Shown here in pieces: positions 42,222 to 51,474 of a DNA stretch of 64,000 bases (within the stretch, counting starts at the first letter, position 1; every line of letters begins with the position of its first letter). The translations under genes were made by a program, and so were the position numbers. A model generated the notes under the pieces. The model did not search any database, had not been told where the DNA came from, and saw only the letters and a list, made by a program, of their open reading frames with translations. The DNA comes from Brevundimonas diminuta 470-4 (GTDB lineage: Bacteria; Pseudomonadota; Alphaproteobacteria; Caulobacterales; Caulobacteraceae), in assembly GCA_000318405.1 (NCBI GenBank), contig KB291743.1, positions 35,478 through 99,477 of the forward strand, read 5' to 3'.

Positions 42222-43438
42222 TCGACGCCGATCTGCTGATCACTGACTGCCACGTCGCCGCCATGACCGAGGGCGGCGAGCCCTATGGCGCGATCGAGGA
42301 CGCCGCCGTCCTGATCAAGGACGGGCGCATCGTGTGGGTCGGACCGCGCGCGGATCTGCCCGTGCATAAGGCTGTGGAAATCGATCGTCTGGAGGGCCGC
42401 TGGGTCACGCCGGGGCTGGTGGACTGCCATACCCATCTGGTCTTCGGAGGCGATCGCTCGGGCGAGTTCGAACGGCGGCTGGAAGGCACGACCTATGAAG
42501 AGATCGCGCGCGCCGGGGGCGGCATCGTCTCGTCCGTGCGCGCCACGCGCGAGGAGAGCGAGGATCAACTCTACGCCTCGGCCCTGGCGCGACTGGAAGG
42601 GTTGAAGGCCACCGGCGTCACCACGGTCGAGATCAAGTCCGGCTATGGCCTAGACCACGACAGCGAACTGAAGATGCTGCGCGTCGCCCGTCGCATCGGG
42701 CGTGAGGCCGGGGTGCGGGTGCGCACCTCCTATCTGGGACTGCACGCCGTCCCGCCGGAGCATAAGGCCGACCGCGCGGTCTATGTGGACAAGGCTGTGG
42801 ATGAGATCCTGCCCGCCGCTCATGCCGAGGGGCTGGTCGATGCGGTCGACGCCTATTGCGAGCCCATCGCCTTCTCGGTCGAGGAGGTCAGCCGTCTGTT
42901 CGACAAGGCCGAGGAACTGGGCCTGCCGGTCAAGCTGCACGCCGACCAGTTGTCGGACGGCGGCGGCGCGGCGCTGGCGGCTCGCTATCAGGCTCTGTCG
43001 GCGGATCATATCGAGCACACGACCGAGGCGGGCGTGAAGGCGATGGCCGAGGCGGGCGTCGTGGCGGTGCTGTTGCCGGGCGCCTACCTGATGCTGCGCG
43101 AGACGCAGGCGCCGCCGATCGCCCTGTTGCGCCAGCATGGCGCGCGCATGGCGGTGGCGACGGACTGCAACCCCGGCACCTCGCCGGTCGCCTCGATGAC
43201 GGCGGCGATCAATCTGGCCTGCGTCCAGTTCCGCCTGACGCCGGAGGAGGCGCTGGCGGGCGCCACGCGCAATGCGGCACGCGCGCTAGGGTTGCATGAT
43301 GAGATCGGCACGGTGGAGGCGGGCAAGGCCGCCGATCTGGCCGTGTGGGACATCAGCCGCCCGGCCGAACTGGCCTATTGGCTGGGCAAGCCCCTGCTGC
43401 ATAGCCGTTATCTGGGCGGGATCTCGTCCAGGGCCTGA
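42218..43438 (+). CDS. hutI: imidazolonepropionase
   Basis: HutI opens the ring of 4-imidazolone-5-propionate to N-formimino-glutamate. It is a 406-residue amidohydrolase-fold enzyme with [19 protein letters not shown] (metal HxH), [34 protein letters not shown] (metal His), HIEHTTEAG and the C-terminal [10 protein letters not shown] (metal Asp), all hallmarks of HutI. ATGA overlap with hutG. With HutH, HutU and HutG it completes histidine to glutamate; no HutF is needed because HutG is the formimidoylglutamase type. Confidence 0.97.
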   Translation: MIDADLLITDCHVAAMTEGGEPYGAIEDAAVLIKDGRIVWVGPRADLPVHKAVEIDRLEGRWVTPGLVDCHTHLVFGGDRSGEFERRLEGTTYEEIARAGGGIVSSVRATREESEDQLYASALARLEGLKATGVTTVEIKSGYGLDHDSELKMLRVARRIGREAGVRVRTSYLGLHAVPPEHKADRAVYVDKAVDEILPAAHAEGLVDAVDAYCEPIAFSVEEVSRLFDKAEELGLPVKLHADQLSDGGGAALAARYQALSADHIEHTTEAGVKAMAEAGVVAVLLPGAYLMLRETQAPPIALLRQHGARMAVATDCNPGTSPVASMTAAINLACVQFRLTPEEALAGATRNAARALGLHDEIGTVEAGKAADLAVWDISRPAELAYWLGKPLLHSRYLGGISSRA

Positions 43439-43555
43439 GGCCGAAGATCAGTCGGCGCTATCCGCGCCCAAACGCCATTCAGTTTTCCAGTCCTAAACAT
43501 CCGGCAGCCCGCCGGAGCGGTTGAGCACGTCGATATGCAATCGTGAGTTGCTGTC

Positions 43556-43561
43556 TATAAT
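43556..43561 (+). promoter_or_regulatory. TATAAT element upstream of the restriction-modification gene
   Basis: A perfect TATAAT lies 43 bases before the start of the RM protein in a locally AT-rich stretch, which is rare in this GC-rich window. No convincing -35 box is present at 16-18 bases. The gap from 43439 also holds a small hairpin (CCGGC/GCCGG, 43501-43515) that may terminate the hut transcript. Confidence 0.35.
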
Positions 43562-43603
43562 ATACTCGCGTTACGGTAGTCTTTTCTCGTGGGGGGACAA
43601 TCT

Positions 43604-46600
43604 ATGGACGTCGAGCCTTTCATTGCGCGCTGGAGCGAGACGACAATCGGCGAAAGGGCGAACGGCCAGAGCTTCATCATCGAACTCTGCGCAGTCCTGG
43701 GCGTCGCGGCGCCGGGACAGCAGGCGGTTGGGAACCGTGACTACTGTTTCGAGCGCACGGTAAAATTCCCTCTCGATGCGGGGCGGGTCATCAACAAATC
43801 CATCGACTGCTTCAAGCACGGTTCTTTCGTGATGGAACTCAAGCTGTCGCCTCAACAGCCTACGGGCGAGGATATGGACCTGCGTCAGTTGGCGGCTCGA
43901 TTGAATGGCCCCGGACGAAAAGCGCCGAAGGAGGGCGTGGAGGCCTTGAATCGCTTGATGGGCAAGGCGCACGTTCAAGCCAAAAACTATGCTGCGGCCC
44001 TGCCGGAATGTCCGCCATTTTTGATGATGGTCGACGTCGGCGTCGCCATTCACCTGTGGGCTGACTTCGATGGGACGGGGAGGGGCTATGCGCCGTTTCC
44101 AGATGTAAAGAGCAGCCGTATCGATCTGAAAGATTTGCGAGATCCGAAGATCCGGGAACGTCTGCGAAAGGTGTGGGACGACCCGCGCAGCCTTGACCCG
44201 CAGCGTCCGGTGAATGCGGCGACGCACCAGATCTCGGGTTTGCTTGGGGAACTGGTTCGTTCGATGCGGGATCGGGCGTTGCAGGACCCATCGCAGGCGT
44301 TTCAACCGATCACGGATCGCCGCATCTTCATGTTTGTGATGCAGTGCATTCTGGCGATGTATGCCGACAGCGTTGGTCTGATCCGTCACAAGGGTTTTCT
44401 GACGCTGCTGGAAAGCTATCGTGGTCATGCAGCCCGCTTTCACCTGAGCGCGGCGACCGTATTCCGCAGTCTGGCGCGCGGAGGCCACTGCGCCGCCCTG
44501 CGTCAGGACGTGCCCGCGTTCGGAAGCGGTCTGTTTCGCGAAGAGGTGGCGCTGCCGCTCAGCGAGGCTGATCTGGAGGTGTTGATACGCGCCGCCGGCT
44601 GCGACTGGTCTGTCGTCGAACCCGCTGTTTTCGGGAGCTTTCTGGAGCGCGCGCTGGAACCCGGCGACCGCACCGAACTGGGCGCGCATTACACGCCGAG
44701 AGCCTATGTCCAGCGCTTGGTGGATGCGACGATCATAGGTCCGCTGCGCGCGGACTGGGAGGCTGTGCGAGCCTGTGCTTTCAGCGATTATGTCCGTGGC
44801 GAAGCCGTGGCTGCACGAGCGGCGGTGCGGCGGTTCCAACGACGCCTATGCACGATCAGGGTGCTGGACCCCGCCTGCGGAACGGGCAACTTCCTCTATG
44901 TCGCCATGACCATGATGAAGGACCTGGAGAGCGAGGTCCTCAGCGCCTTGCAGCAACTGGGAGGCGAGGCGACCGACGCGGCTGTTCGCCGCAAGATCAA
45001 CCCGACCCAGTTCTGGGGCATTGAGAAATCCGACCACGCCGCCTCGATCGCCGAGGTCGTCATGTGGATCGGGTACCTGCAATGGCGCATCCGCAACGGA
45101 GAGGTGCCGTCCCAGCTGGCCGCCGCCGGCCAATTGGCCCCAAGACGGGGGCGCGACCGCATCATCCGGGCCGACGCCCTGCTCGTGTCGGCGGGTGAGG
45201 ATCTGCGTCGCGATGCGCGCGGCCGCCCCGTCAGTCTGTGGCGGTTCAACCGGGAAACGGAGGTCGTGCATTATCGTCGGCCCCAGTCGACCCAATGGCC
45301 GGTCGCCCACTTCATCATCGGCAACCCGCCCTTCATTGCGGGCAAGAACCTTCGTCGCGAGCTGGGCGACGGCTATGTCGACGCCCTGTGGCATGTGCGG
45401 CAGGGGCGGTTCCGCTCAGCTGATCTGGTCATGGCGTGGTGGGATCGCGCGGCTGAAATCCTGACGGCGCCCAAGAGCCAGCTGAGGCGGTTCGGTTTCA
45501 TCACCACCAATTCCATCGCCCAGAATTTCTCGCGCCGCGTGCTGGAGCATCACCTGGACGGAGAGCCGCCCATGCGGTTGGCCTTCGCCATTCCTGACCA
45601 CCCCTGGAGCAAGGGCGAGGAACGCGGCGCGGAGGTGCGTATCGCCATGACAGTAGCCGAGCGCGGCGCCCCAAACGGCCAGGGACGCCTGCTTACGATC
45701 CGCGAGGAGCGGCCGGATGCAAGCGGGAATATCGTCCTTCAGTTCGATGAAAAGCGGGGCGATATCGGCGCCGATCTGACCATAGGCGGCGGGGTGTCCT
45801 CCGCCCAGCCGTTGAGGGCGAACGCACTCCTGTGTTCGCCGGGCGTGAAGCTGCACGGCGCGGGGTTTATCGTTTCGAAAAGCGAGGCCGACGAACTGGC
45901 GCGCGATGGCGTCGATGCGCCGCCGATCCGGGCCTATCGGAACGGGCGCGATCTGGCGGCCCGCCCTCGCGGGGTGAAGGTGATCGACCTGTACGGCCTG
46001 GAGGAGGACGATGTCCGGCGCTCTTGGCCACAGGTCTTTCGGCGCCTGACGGACACGGTGAAGGTCGAGCGCGACCGCAACAGTCGGGCCGCCTATCGCG
46101 ACAAATGGTGGGTGTTCGGTGAGCCGCGAGGCGCCTTTCGCGACGCCTTGCGCGGGCTGCCCCGCTACATCGCCACGGTCGAGAAATCCAAGCACCGCTG
46201 GTTCCGCTTTCTGGATGCGGATGTTCTGCCTGACAACACGGTGGTGGCGGTCGCGTCGGATGATCCACGCGTTCTGGGCGTGCTGTCGTCCCGTGCGCAT
46301 GGGCTGTGGGCTTTGGCGCAGGGCGGTCGTCTTGAGGACCGGCCCGTCTATAACAAGACCGCCTGTTTCGACACCTTCCCGTTCCCATGTCTTGACGGCA
46401 TGGCGGGCCTGGAGATCGGCGTGGCCGCCGAAGCCATCGAGGCTCAGCGTCAGAAGTTGATGACTTTGGACGACGCCCTGACGATGACGGTGCTCTATAA
46501 TGAGCGATGCTCGGGTCGGTTTGATGAACTGGATCGTCTGCACCGGGAGCTGGATGCGGCGGTTCATCGAGCCTATGGCTGGCACCTGGGTATGACGGAT

Positions 46601-46981
46601 GAGGCTATTCTGGCGGCCCTGCTGGCGTTGAACCAGGAGCGTGCGGATCAAGAGGCGAGAGGCGATGTCCGTTTCCTGCGACCCGCTTATCAGCAGGACC
46701 GGGTGAAGCCGGCGGGCCGGGCTCGGGCGGTCGAGACATTGCGCCCCCAGACAAGGGATATCCGCCCCTTGCCGGAGGCTCCGGAAGAGCTGGCCGCAGA
46801 AGTCCTGGATGTTTTGCGGCTCGAGAGCGGGCCGCTGTCGCTTGGTGTACTGTCGGGCCGTTTCGCCGGACCGAACGGCCGTCGCAAGATGGATCGCTTT
46901 GAACAGATGCTGGCGATCCTGGCCGTGGCCGGGTCGATCCATAGGACGGATGAAGGCTGGTTCTCGCCGCGGCGTCACTGA
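43604..46981 (+). CDS. type IIL-like (MmeI family) restriction-modification protein
   Basis: A single 1125-residue protein with the MmeI layout. The N-terminal PD-(D/E)xK nuclease region has D68 and E78-x-K80 (SIDCFKHGSFVMELKLS). A helical spacer (about 190-350) follows, then a gamma-class N6-adenine methyltransferase with motif I LDPACGTGNFLYVA (D422-G428) and motif IV IIGNPPF (N574-F577). A target-recognition region (about 720-930) and a helical C terminus come last. It should methylate and cut DNA with one recognition specificity. If the nuclease is inactive it is an orphan methylase. GGGGGA lies 7 bases before ATG 43604. It stands alone between hut and valS. Confidence 0.85.
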   Translation: MDVEPFIARWSETTIGERANGQSFIIELCAVLGVAAPGQQAVGNRDYCFERTVKFPLDAGRVINKSIDCFKHGSFVMELKLSPQQPTGEDMDLRQLAARLNGPGRKAPKEGVEALNRLMGKAHVQAKNYAAALPECPPFLMMVDVGVAIHLWADFDGTGRGYAPFPDVKSSRIDLKDLRDPKIRERLRKVWDDPRSLDPQRPVNAATHQISGLLGELVRSMRDRALQDPSQAFQPITDRRIFMFVMQCILAMYADSVGLIRHKGFLTLLESYRGHAARFHLSAATVFRSLARGGHCAALRQDVPAFGSGLFREEVALPLSEADLEVLIRAAGCDWSVVEPAVFGSFLERALEPGDRTELGAHYTPRAYVQRLVDATIIGPLRADWEAVRACAFSDYVRGEAVAARAAVRRFQRRLCTIRVLDPACGTGNFLYVAMTMMKDLESEVLSALQQLGGEATDAAVRRKINPTQFWGIEKSDHAASIAEVVMWIGYLQWRIRNGEVPSQLAAAGQLAPRRGRDRIIRADALLVSAGEDLRRDARGRPVSLWRFNRETEVVHYRRPQSTQWPVAHFIIGNPPFIAGKNLRRELGDGYVDALWHVRQGRFRSADLVMAWWDRAAEILTAPKSQLRRFGFITTNSIAQNFSRRVLEHHLDGEPPMRLAFAIPDHPWSKGEERGAEVRIAMTVAERGAPNGQGRLLTIREERPDASGNIVLQFDEKRGDIGADLTIGGGVSSAQPLRANALLCSPGVKLHGAGFIVSKSEADELARDGVDAPPIRAYRNGRDLAARPRGVKVIDLYGLEEDDVRRSWPQVFRRLTDTVKVERDRNSRAAYRDKWWVFGEPRGAFRDALRGLPRYIATVEKSKHRWFRFLDADVLPDNTVVAVASDDPRVLGVLSSRAHGLWALAQGGRLEDRPVYNKTACFDTFPFPCLDGMAGLEIGVAAEAIEAQRQKLMTLDDALTMTVLYNERCSGRFDELDRLHRELDAAVHRAYGWHLGMTDEAILAALLALNQERADQEARGDVRFLRPAYQQDRVKPAGRARAVETLRPQTRDIRPLPEAPEELAAEVLDVLRLESGPLSLGVLSGRFAGPNGRRKMDRFEQMLAILAVAGSIHRTDEGWFSPRRH

Positions 46982-47021
46982 TTTGACCTAGCCGTGGGCT
47001 GCGGCGATCATTAAGTCACAT

Positions 47022-47055
47022 AAGGGCGGTTCCGGCGGGACCGCCCTTTGCTTTA
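47022..47055 (+). terminator. rho-independent terminator after the RM gene
   Basis: AAGGGCGGT (47022-47030) pairs with ACCGCCCTT (47040-47048), followed by TGCTTT. It isolates the RM gene from valS. Confidence 0.75.
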
Positions 47056-47111
47056 CCGAAGAATTCCAGCCCTGAGCGACGGCGCGCCGCGTCGGTCGCC
47101 GGGGAAACGAG

Positions 47112-49871
47112 ATGACCATGCTTGAGAAGACGTTCGAACCCAAGGCCGCCGAGCCGCGCATCTACGCCCAGTGGGAGGACAGCGGCCTGTTCGCCCCGCG
47201 CGCGGCCAAGCCCACAGACGGCGCCGCCGACGCCTATTCGATCGTCATTCCGCCGCCGAACGTAACGGGCAGCCTGCACATCGGCCACGCCCTGAACAAC
47301 ACGCTTCAGGACATTCTGGCCCGCTATCACCGCATGAAGGGCAAGGCCGTCCTGTGGCTGCCGGGCACCGACCACGCGGGCATCGCCACCCAGATGGTGG
47401 TCGAGCGCAAGCTGGCGGCCGAGGGCAATATCGGCCGCCGCGACATGGGTCGCGACGCCTTCATCGAGAAGGTCTGGGACTGGAAGGCTGAATCCGGCGG
47501 GACCATCGTGCGCCAGCTGCGCCGCCTGGGCTCGTCGTGCGACTGGTCGCGCGAACGCTTCACGCTGGACGAGGGGCTGAACGCCGCTGTCCGCAAAGTC
47601 TTTGTCCAGTTGCACAAGGACGGCCTGATCTATCGCGACAAGCGATTGGTGAACTGGGACCCGCATTTTCAGACCGCCATCTCGGACCTTGAGGTCGAGC
47701 AGAAGGAGGTCGACGGCGCATATTGGCACTTCGCCTATCGTCTGTCGGACGGCGTGACCTATGAACACCCGGTCGCCTTCGATGAAGACGGCAAGGCCAC
47801 CGAATTTGAGACGCGCGACTTCATCGTCGTGGCGACGACCCGGCCGGAGACCATGCTGGGTGACACCGGCGTGGCCGTTCACCCAGAGGACGAGCGCTAC
47901 AAGGGTCTGGTCGGCAAGTTCGTGACCTTGCCGATCACGGGGCGCCGCATTCCGATCGTCGCCGACGACTACGCCGATCCGACCAAGGGTTCGGGCGCAG
48001 TCAAGATCACGCCTGCCCATGATTTCAACGACTTCGGCGTCGGAAAGCGTGCGGGACTTGAAGCCTTGAACGTCATGGACGTCTTCGGCCGGATCACCGC
48101 TGCCGACACGTCCGACGTGCCCGCCGAATACGAAGGCATGGACCGCTTCGCCGCGCGCAAGGCCATCGTCGCCCGCGCCGAGGAAGAGGGCTGGCTGCGC
48201 GAGATCGAGAAGACCAAGCACATGGTCCCGCACGGCGACCGCTCGGGCGTCGTCATCGAGCCGTGGATGACGGACCAGTGGTACGTCGACGCCAAGGTCA
48301 TGGCCCAGCCCGCCCTGAAGGCGGTCGAGGACGGCGCGACCGTCTTCGAGCCCAAGAGCTACGAGAAGATCTATTTCGAATGGCTGCGCAACATCGAGCC
48401 GTGGTGCATCTCGCGCCAGCTGTGGTGGGGGCATCGCATCCCGGCCTGGTACGGCCCCAACGGCGAAATCTACGTCGCCGAAACGGAAGAGGACGCCCGC
48501 GAACAGGCGCTGTCCGACTATGACTCCGAGGTGGTGCTGACCCAGGACGAGGACGTTCTGGACACCTGGTTCTCGTCCGCCCTGTGGCCCTTCTCGACCA
48601 TGGGCTGGCCGGAAAAGACCGAGGATCTGGAGCGCTTCTATCCGACCAGCGATCTGGTCACGGCGGCGGACATCATCTTCTTCTGGGTCGCCCGGATGAT
48701 GATGATGGGCCTGCACTTCATGGACGGCGAAGTCCCGTTCAAGCGCGTCATCATCAATGGTCTGGTCCGCGACGAGAAGGGCCAGAAGATGTCGAAGTCC
48801 AAGGGCAACGTCATCGACCCGCTGAACATCATAGACGAGCTGGGCGCCGACCCCTTGCGCTTCACCATGGCGATCCTGTCGGGCACGCGCGACATCAAAC
48901 TTTCGAAGCAGCGCATTGAAGGTTATCGCAATTTCGGCACCAAGCTGTGGAACGCCGCGCGCTTCAGCCAGATGAACGAGGCGCGCCGCGTCGAGGGCTT
49001 CGACCCCGCAGACGTGCAGCAGACGATCAACCGCTGGATTCGCGGCGAGCTGACCAAGGCTGAGCGTCAGGTGTCGGACGCCATCGAGGGCGGCCGTTTT
49101 GACGATGCGGCGGGCGCCCTGTACCGCTTCATCTGGAACGTGTTCTGCGACTGGTATCTGGAACTGGCCAAGCCGGTGTTCAACGGTTCGGACGAAGCCG
49201 CCAAGGCCGAGACCCGCGCCATGACCGCCTGGACCATCGACCAGACGCTGAAGCTGCTGCACCCGGTCATGCCCTACATCACCGAGGAATTGTGGGCCGA
49301 ACTGGGCAGGGAAGGCGCTGCCCGTGATTCTGGTCGCGACGGCCTGCTGATGGGCGAGACCTGGCCGGTGCTGCCCGACGCCTTTGTCGATGCTTCCGCA
49401 GAAGCCGAGATCGGCTGGTTGGTCGATCTGATCGGCGAAATCCGCGCCCTGCGGGCCGAGATGAACGTGCCGCCGTCGGCCAAGCCGCCGCTGGCCTTCG
49501 TCGGCCCGGACACGGTCACGGCTGAGCGCATCGGGCGCCATCGCGACCTGATCCTGACCCTGGGCCGCGTGTCCGAGGTCGCCATGGCCGAGGCCGCCCC
49601 GACCGGAGCCGTGACCTTCGTCTCGGGCGGGGCGACGGTCGCCCTGTCGTTGACGGGCATCATTGACCTGGCCGCCGAACGCGCGCGCCTCGAGAAAGAG
49701 ATCGCCGCCTTCGACAGCGACATCGGCCATGTGAACAAGAAGCTGGGCAACCCCAACTTTGTGTCGCGTGCGGCGCCGGAAGTCGTCGATGAACAGCGCG
49801 CCAAACTGGCTGAAGCGGAGGAGGGCAAGGCCCGCCTGCAGGCCGCATTGAAGCGGCTGGAATCTCTGTAA
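47112..49871 (+). CDS. valS: valyl-tRNA synthetase
   Basis: This class I synthetase charges tRNA-Val and edits mischarged threonine. At 919 residues it has HIGH at 56-59 (GSLHIGHALNNT), the long CP1 editing insertion (about 190-350, with TTRPETMLGDTGVAVHPED), KMSKS at 559-563, an anticodon-binding helical domain, and a C-terminal coiled-coil arm (AAERARLEKEIAAFDSDIGHVNKKL). Cytoplasmic. ATG 47112; ATG 47118 is possible. I see no T-box or leader peptide in the 130 bases upstream. The tlyA gene follows after 4 bases. Confidence 0.98.
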   Translation: MTMLEKTFEPKAAEPRIYAQWEDSGLFAPRAAKPTDGAADAYSIVIPPPNVTGSLHIGHALNNTLQDILARYHRMKGKAVLWLPGTDHAGIATQMVVERKLAAEGNIGRRDMGRDAFIEKVWDWKAESGGTIVRQLRRLGSSCDWSRERFTLDEGLNAAVRKVFVQLHKDGLIYRDKRLVNWDPHFQTAISDLEVEQKEVDGAYWHFAYRLSDGVTYEHPVAFDEDGKATEFETRDFIVVATTRPETMLGDTGVAVHPEDERYKGLVGKFVTLPITGRRIPIVADDYADPTKGSGAVKITPAHDFNDFGVGKRAGLEALNVMDVFGRITAADTSDVPAEYEGMDRFAARKAIVARAEEEGWLREIEKTKHMVPHGDRSGVVIEPWMTDQWYVDAKVMAQPALKAVEDGATVFEPKSYEKIYFEWLRNIEPWCISRQLWWGHRIPAWYGPNGEIYVAETEEDAREQALSDYDSEVVLTQDEDVLDTWFSSALWPFSTMGWPEKTEDLERFYPTSDLVTAADIIFFWVARMMMMGLHFMDGEVPFKRVIINGLVRDEKGQKMSKSKGNVIDPLNIIDELGADPLRFTMAILSGTRDIKLSKQRIEGYRNFGTKLWNAARFSQMNEARRVEGFDPADVQQTINRWIRGELTKAERQVSDAIEGGRFDDAAGALYRFIWNVFCDWYLELAKPVFNGSDEAAKAETRAMTAWTIDQTLKLLHPVMPYITEELWAELGREGAARDSGRDGLLMGETWPVLPDAFVDASAEAEIGWLVDLIGEIRALRAEMNVPPSAKPPLAFVGPDTVTAERIGRHRDLILTLGRVSEVAMAEAAPTGAVTFVSGGATVALSLTGIIDLAAERARLEKEIAAFDSDIGHVNKKLGNPNFVSRAAPEVVDEQRAKLAEAEEGKARLQAALKRLESL

Positions 49872-49875
49872 GGCT

Positions 49876-50599
49876 GTGAGGATCGACCAGCTTCTCGTCG
49901 CGGGGCGTCTTCGACAGTCGCGCCCGCGCCCGCGCCGCCATTGAGGCGGGGTTGGTGAAGGCGGACGGCCGCACGATCGCCAAGCCTTCGGAAAAGGTCG
50001 CGGAAGACGCGGTCATCGAGGCTGAGGCCGCCCATCGCTGGGTCGGTCGCGGCGCGCTGAAGCTGGAGCGTGCGCTGGACCTGTGGCCGGTGGCGGTCGA
50101 AGGGCGCGTGGTGCTGGACGTCGGCGCCTCGACCGGCGGCTTTACCGAGGTCTGTCTGGATCGCGGCGCGGCGCGGGTGTTCGCCGTGGACGTCGGCACG
50201 GGGCAGCTTCATCCGACAGTCGCCGCCGATCCGCGCGTGGTGAATCTGGAGAAGACGGACGCCCGCGATCTGACGCCTCAGCTCATCACCGAGGCGCCGT
50301 CTCTGATCGTCTGCGACGCCAGCTTTATCAGCCTGTTGAAGGTGCTGCCCGTCGCCCTCGAACTGGCGGTCTCGGGAGCGGACCTGATCACGCTTGTGAA
50401 GCCTCAGTTCGAGGCGGAGGGTCCCAAGGCGGTCGGCAAGAAGGGCGTGGTCAAGGATCCCGAGGCGCACGCCGCAGCTGTGACCCGCGTGCGCGACTGG
50501 CTGGAAGCTGGCGGCTGGAGCGTGCGCGAAGTCGCCGACAGTCCGATCACCGGCGGCGACGGTAACGTCGAGTTCCTGCTGTGGGCGCAGAAGCCTTGA
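49876..50599 (+). pseudogene. tlyA: TlyA-family rRNA 2'-O-methyltransferase with an apparent frameshift in the S4 domain
   Basis: The gene begins GTG at 49876, 4 bases after valS, with VRIDQLLVA, the first strand of an S4 RNA-binding domain. The family then expects RGVFDSRARARAAIEAG, but that text is in another frame. Reading GCGGGGCG at 49900-49907 as if two bases (CG) were missing restores it, while the unshifted frame stops at TGA within about 14 codons. The methyltransferase part is intact and open from GTG 49952: GRGALKLERAL (catalytic Lys), VLDVGASTGGFTEV (SAM), CDASFISL, LVKPQFE and NVEFLLW (K-D-K-E set). A sequencing error, a real lesion or programmed slippage would all look like this. 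An N-truncated product of 215 residues may be made. Confidence 0.75.
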
Positions 50600-50612
50600 C
50601 GTGAAACGATTT

Positions 50613-50645
50613 GAGGGCCGCCGGATCGCCGGCGGCCCTCTTCAC
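50613..50645 (+). terminator. strong hairpin after tlyA
   Basis: GAGGGCCGCCGG (50613-50624) and CCGGCGGCCCTC (50629-50640) pair perfectly around ATCG, followed by TTC. It terminates valS-tlyA and perhaps also the convergent gene. Confidence 0.8.
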
Positions 50646-50672
50646 ATCGTCGATTGACAGGGGGGCTGAAAC

Positions 50673-51320
50673 TTAATCGACGACGCGATAACGGCCCGAT
50701 TGGTCCATGCAGGTGCGCACGTAGCGCGTCTCCATACGACCGTCGGGAAGACGGATGTTGCTCTCGGCCAGGCGGCACTGGTCGGCGTCGCGGGGCGCAG
50801 AGGCGTAGGTGTCGGGATAGTCCCGATAGTAGTCGTAGCTGTCGCGGCGGTCGTCATAACGACGGTCATAGACGCGATTGTCATAGCTGCGGCTGTCGTA
50901 GCCCCGGTTGTCGTAACCATAGGCCGGCGGGACATAGGTCCCCTGATAACCGTAGTCGGCGTTGCTGCGATAGCGGCTGTCGCAGGCGGCCGAGCTGTTG
51001 CCCACGCCCGCGCCGATCGCGGCGCCCAGAACACCGCCCAGGGCGCTGCCCTCGGTGCGGCGGCCGCGTGCAGCCATCTGGGACCCGGCGATGGCGCCGA
51101 TGGCGGCGCCCAGAACCCCGCCGGTCGTGGCGCGCTGACGTTGATCGCGGACGCAGGGATCGTAATAGGTTCCCTGGCTGTAGCCGCTGTTGCTGTAGGC
51201 AGGCGGATAGTCGTAGCCATAGCTCTGGGCCGAGGCGACGCCGGGCAGGGCGACGGCAGAGGCGCAGGCTAGGGCGGCGATGGCGGCGGCCGAGGCTTTT
51301 TTCGAGATGAGAGCGATCAT
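50673..51320 (-). CDS. glycine-zipper 2TM-domain exported protein
   Basis: A 215-residue protein with a signal peptide ending VASA-QS. Then comes a Tyr/Ser-rich stretch, a duplicated glycine-zipper block (GGVLGAAIGAIAG and GGVLGAAIGAGVG, separated by a basic loop) that may insert into the outer membrane, and a long Tyr/Asp/Arg-rich linker with DNRxYD-type repeats. The end (CRLAESNIRLPDGRMETRYVRTCMD) contains two Cys. ATG 51320 has AAGGA upstream; extension to 51437 is not supported. Proteins of this kind are often envelope-stress or Rickettsia 17-kDa-like; a precise role is unknown. Confidence 0.8.
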   Translation of the reverse strand: MIALISKKASAAAIAALACASAVALPGVASAQSYGYDYPPAYSNSGYSQGTYYDPCVRDQRQRATTGGVLGAAIGAIAGSQMAARGRRTEGSALGGVLGAAIGAGVGNSSAACDSRYRSNADYGYQGTYVPPAYGYDNRGYDSRSYDNRVYDRRYDDRRDSYDYYRDYPDTYASAPRDADQCRLAESNIRLPDGRMETRYVRTCMDQSGRYRVVD

Positions 51321-51474
51321 CGTTTCTGTTCCTTCGACGGATGCCGCACCTGAACGGATCAGGCCGCCGTCTGTTGCAGCCATTGATAGGGCGGCGAAGC
51401 TGAACGGCTTTTGAGCGCCTCGTTCATCTTCGTTCATGTTTCGATTTTTGCGCAGATGTCGCTAGAAGGCGGCC

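Noticed and set aside
46982-47111. Possible T-box or leader peptide before valS
   Set aside because: The gap contains only the terminator of the preceding gene and no Val-rich frame or T-box sequence.
47016-49730. 904-codon open frame on the minus strand opposite valS
   Set aside because: A GC-rich codon shadow: the sense protein is a textbook valyl-tRNA synthetase, while the antisense translation has no motif and a repetitive Gly/His/Arg/Asp-rich composition.
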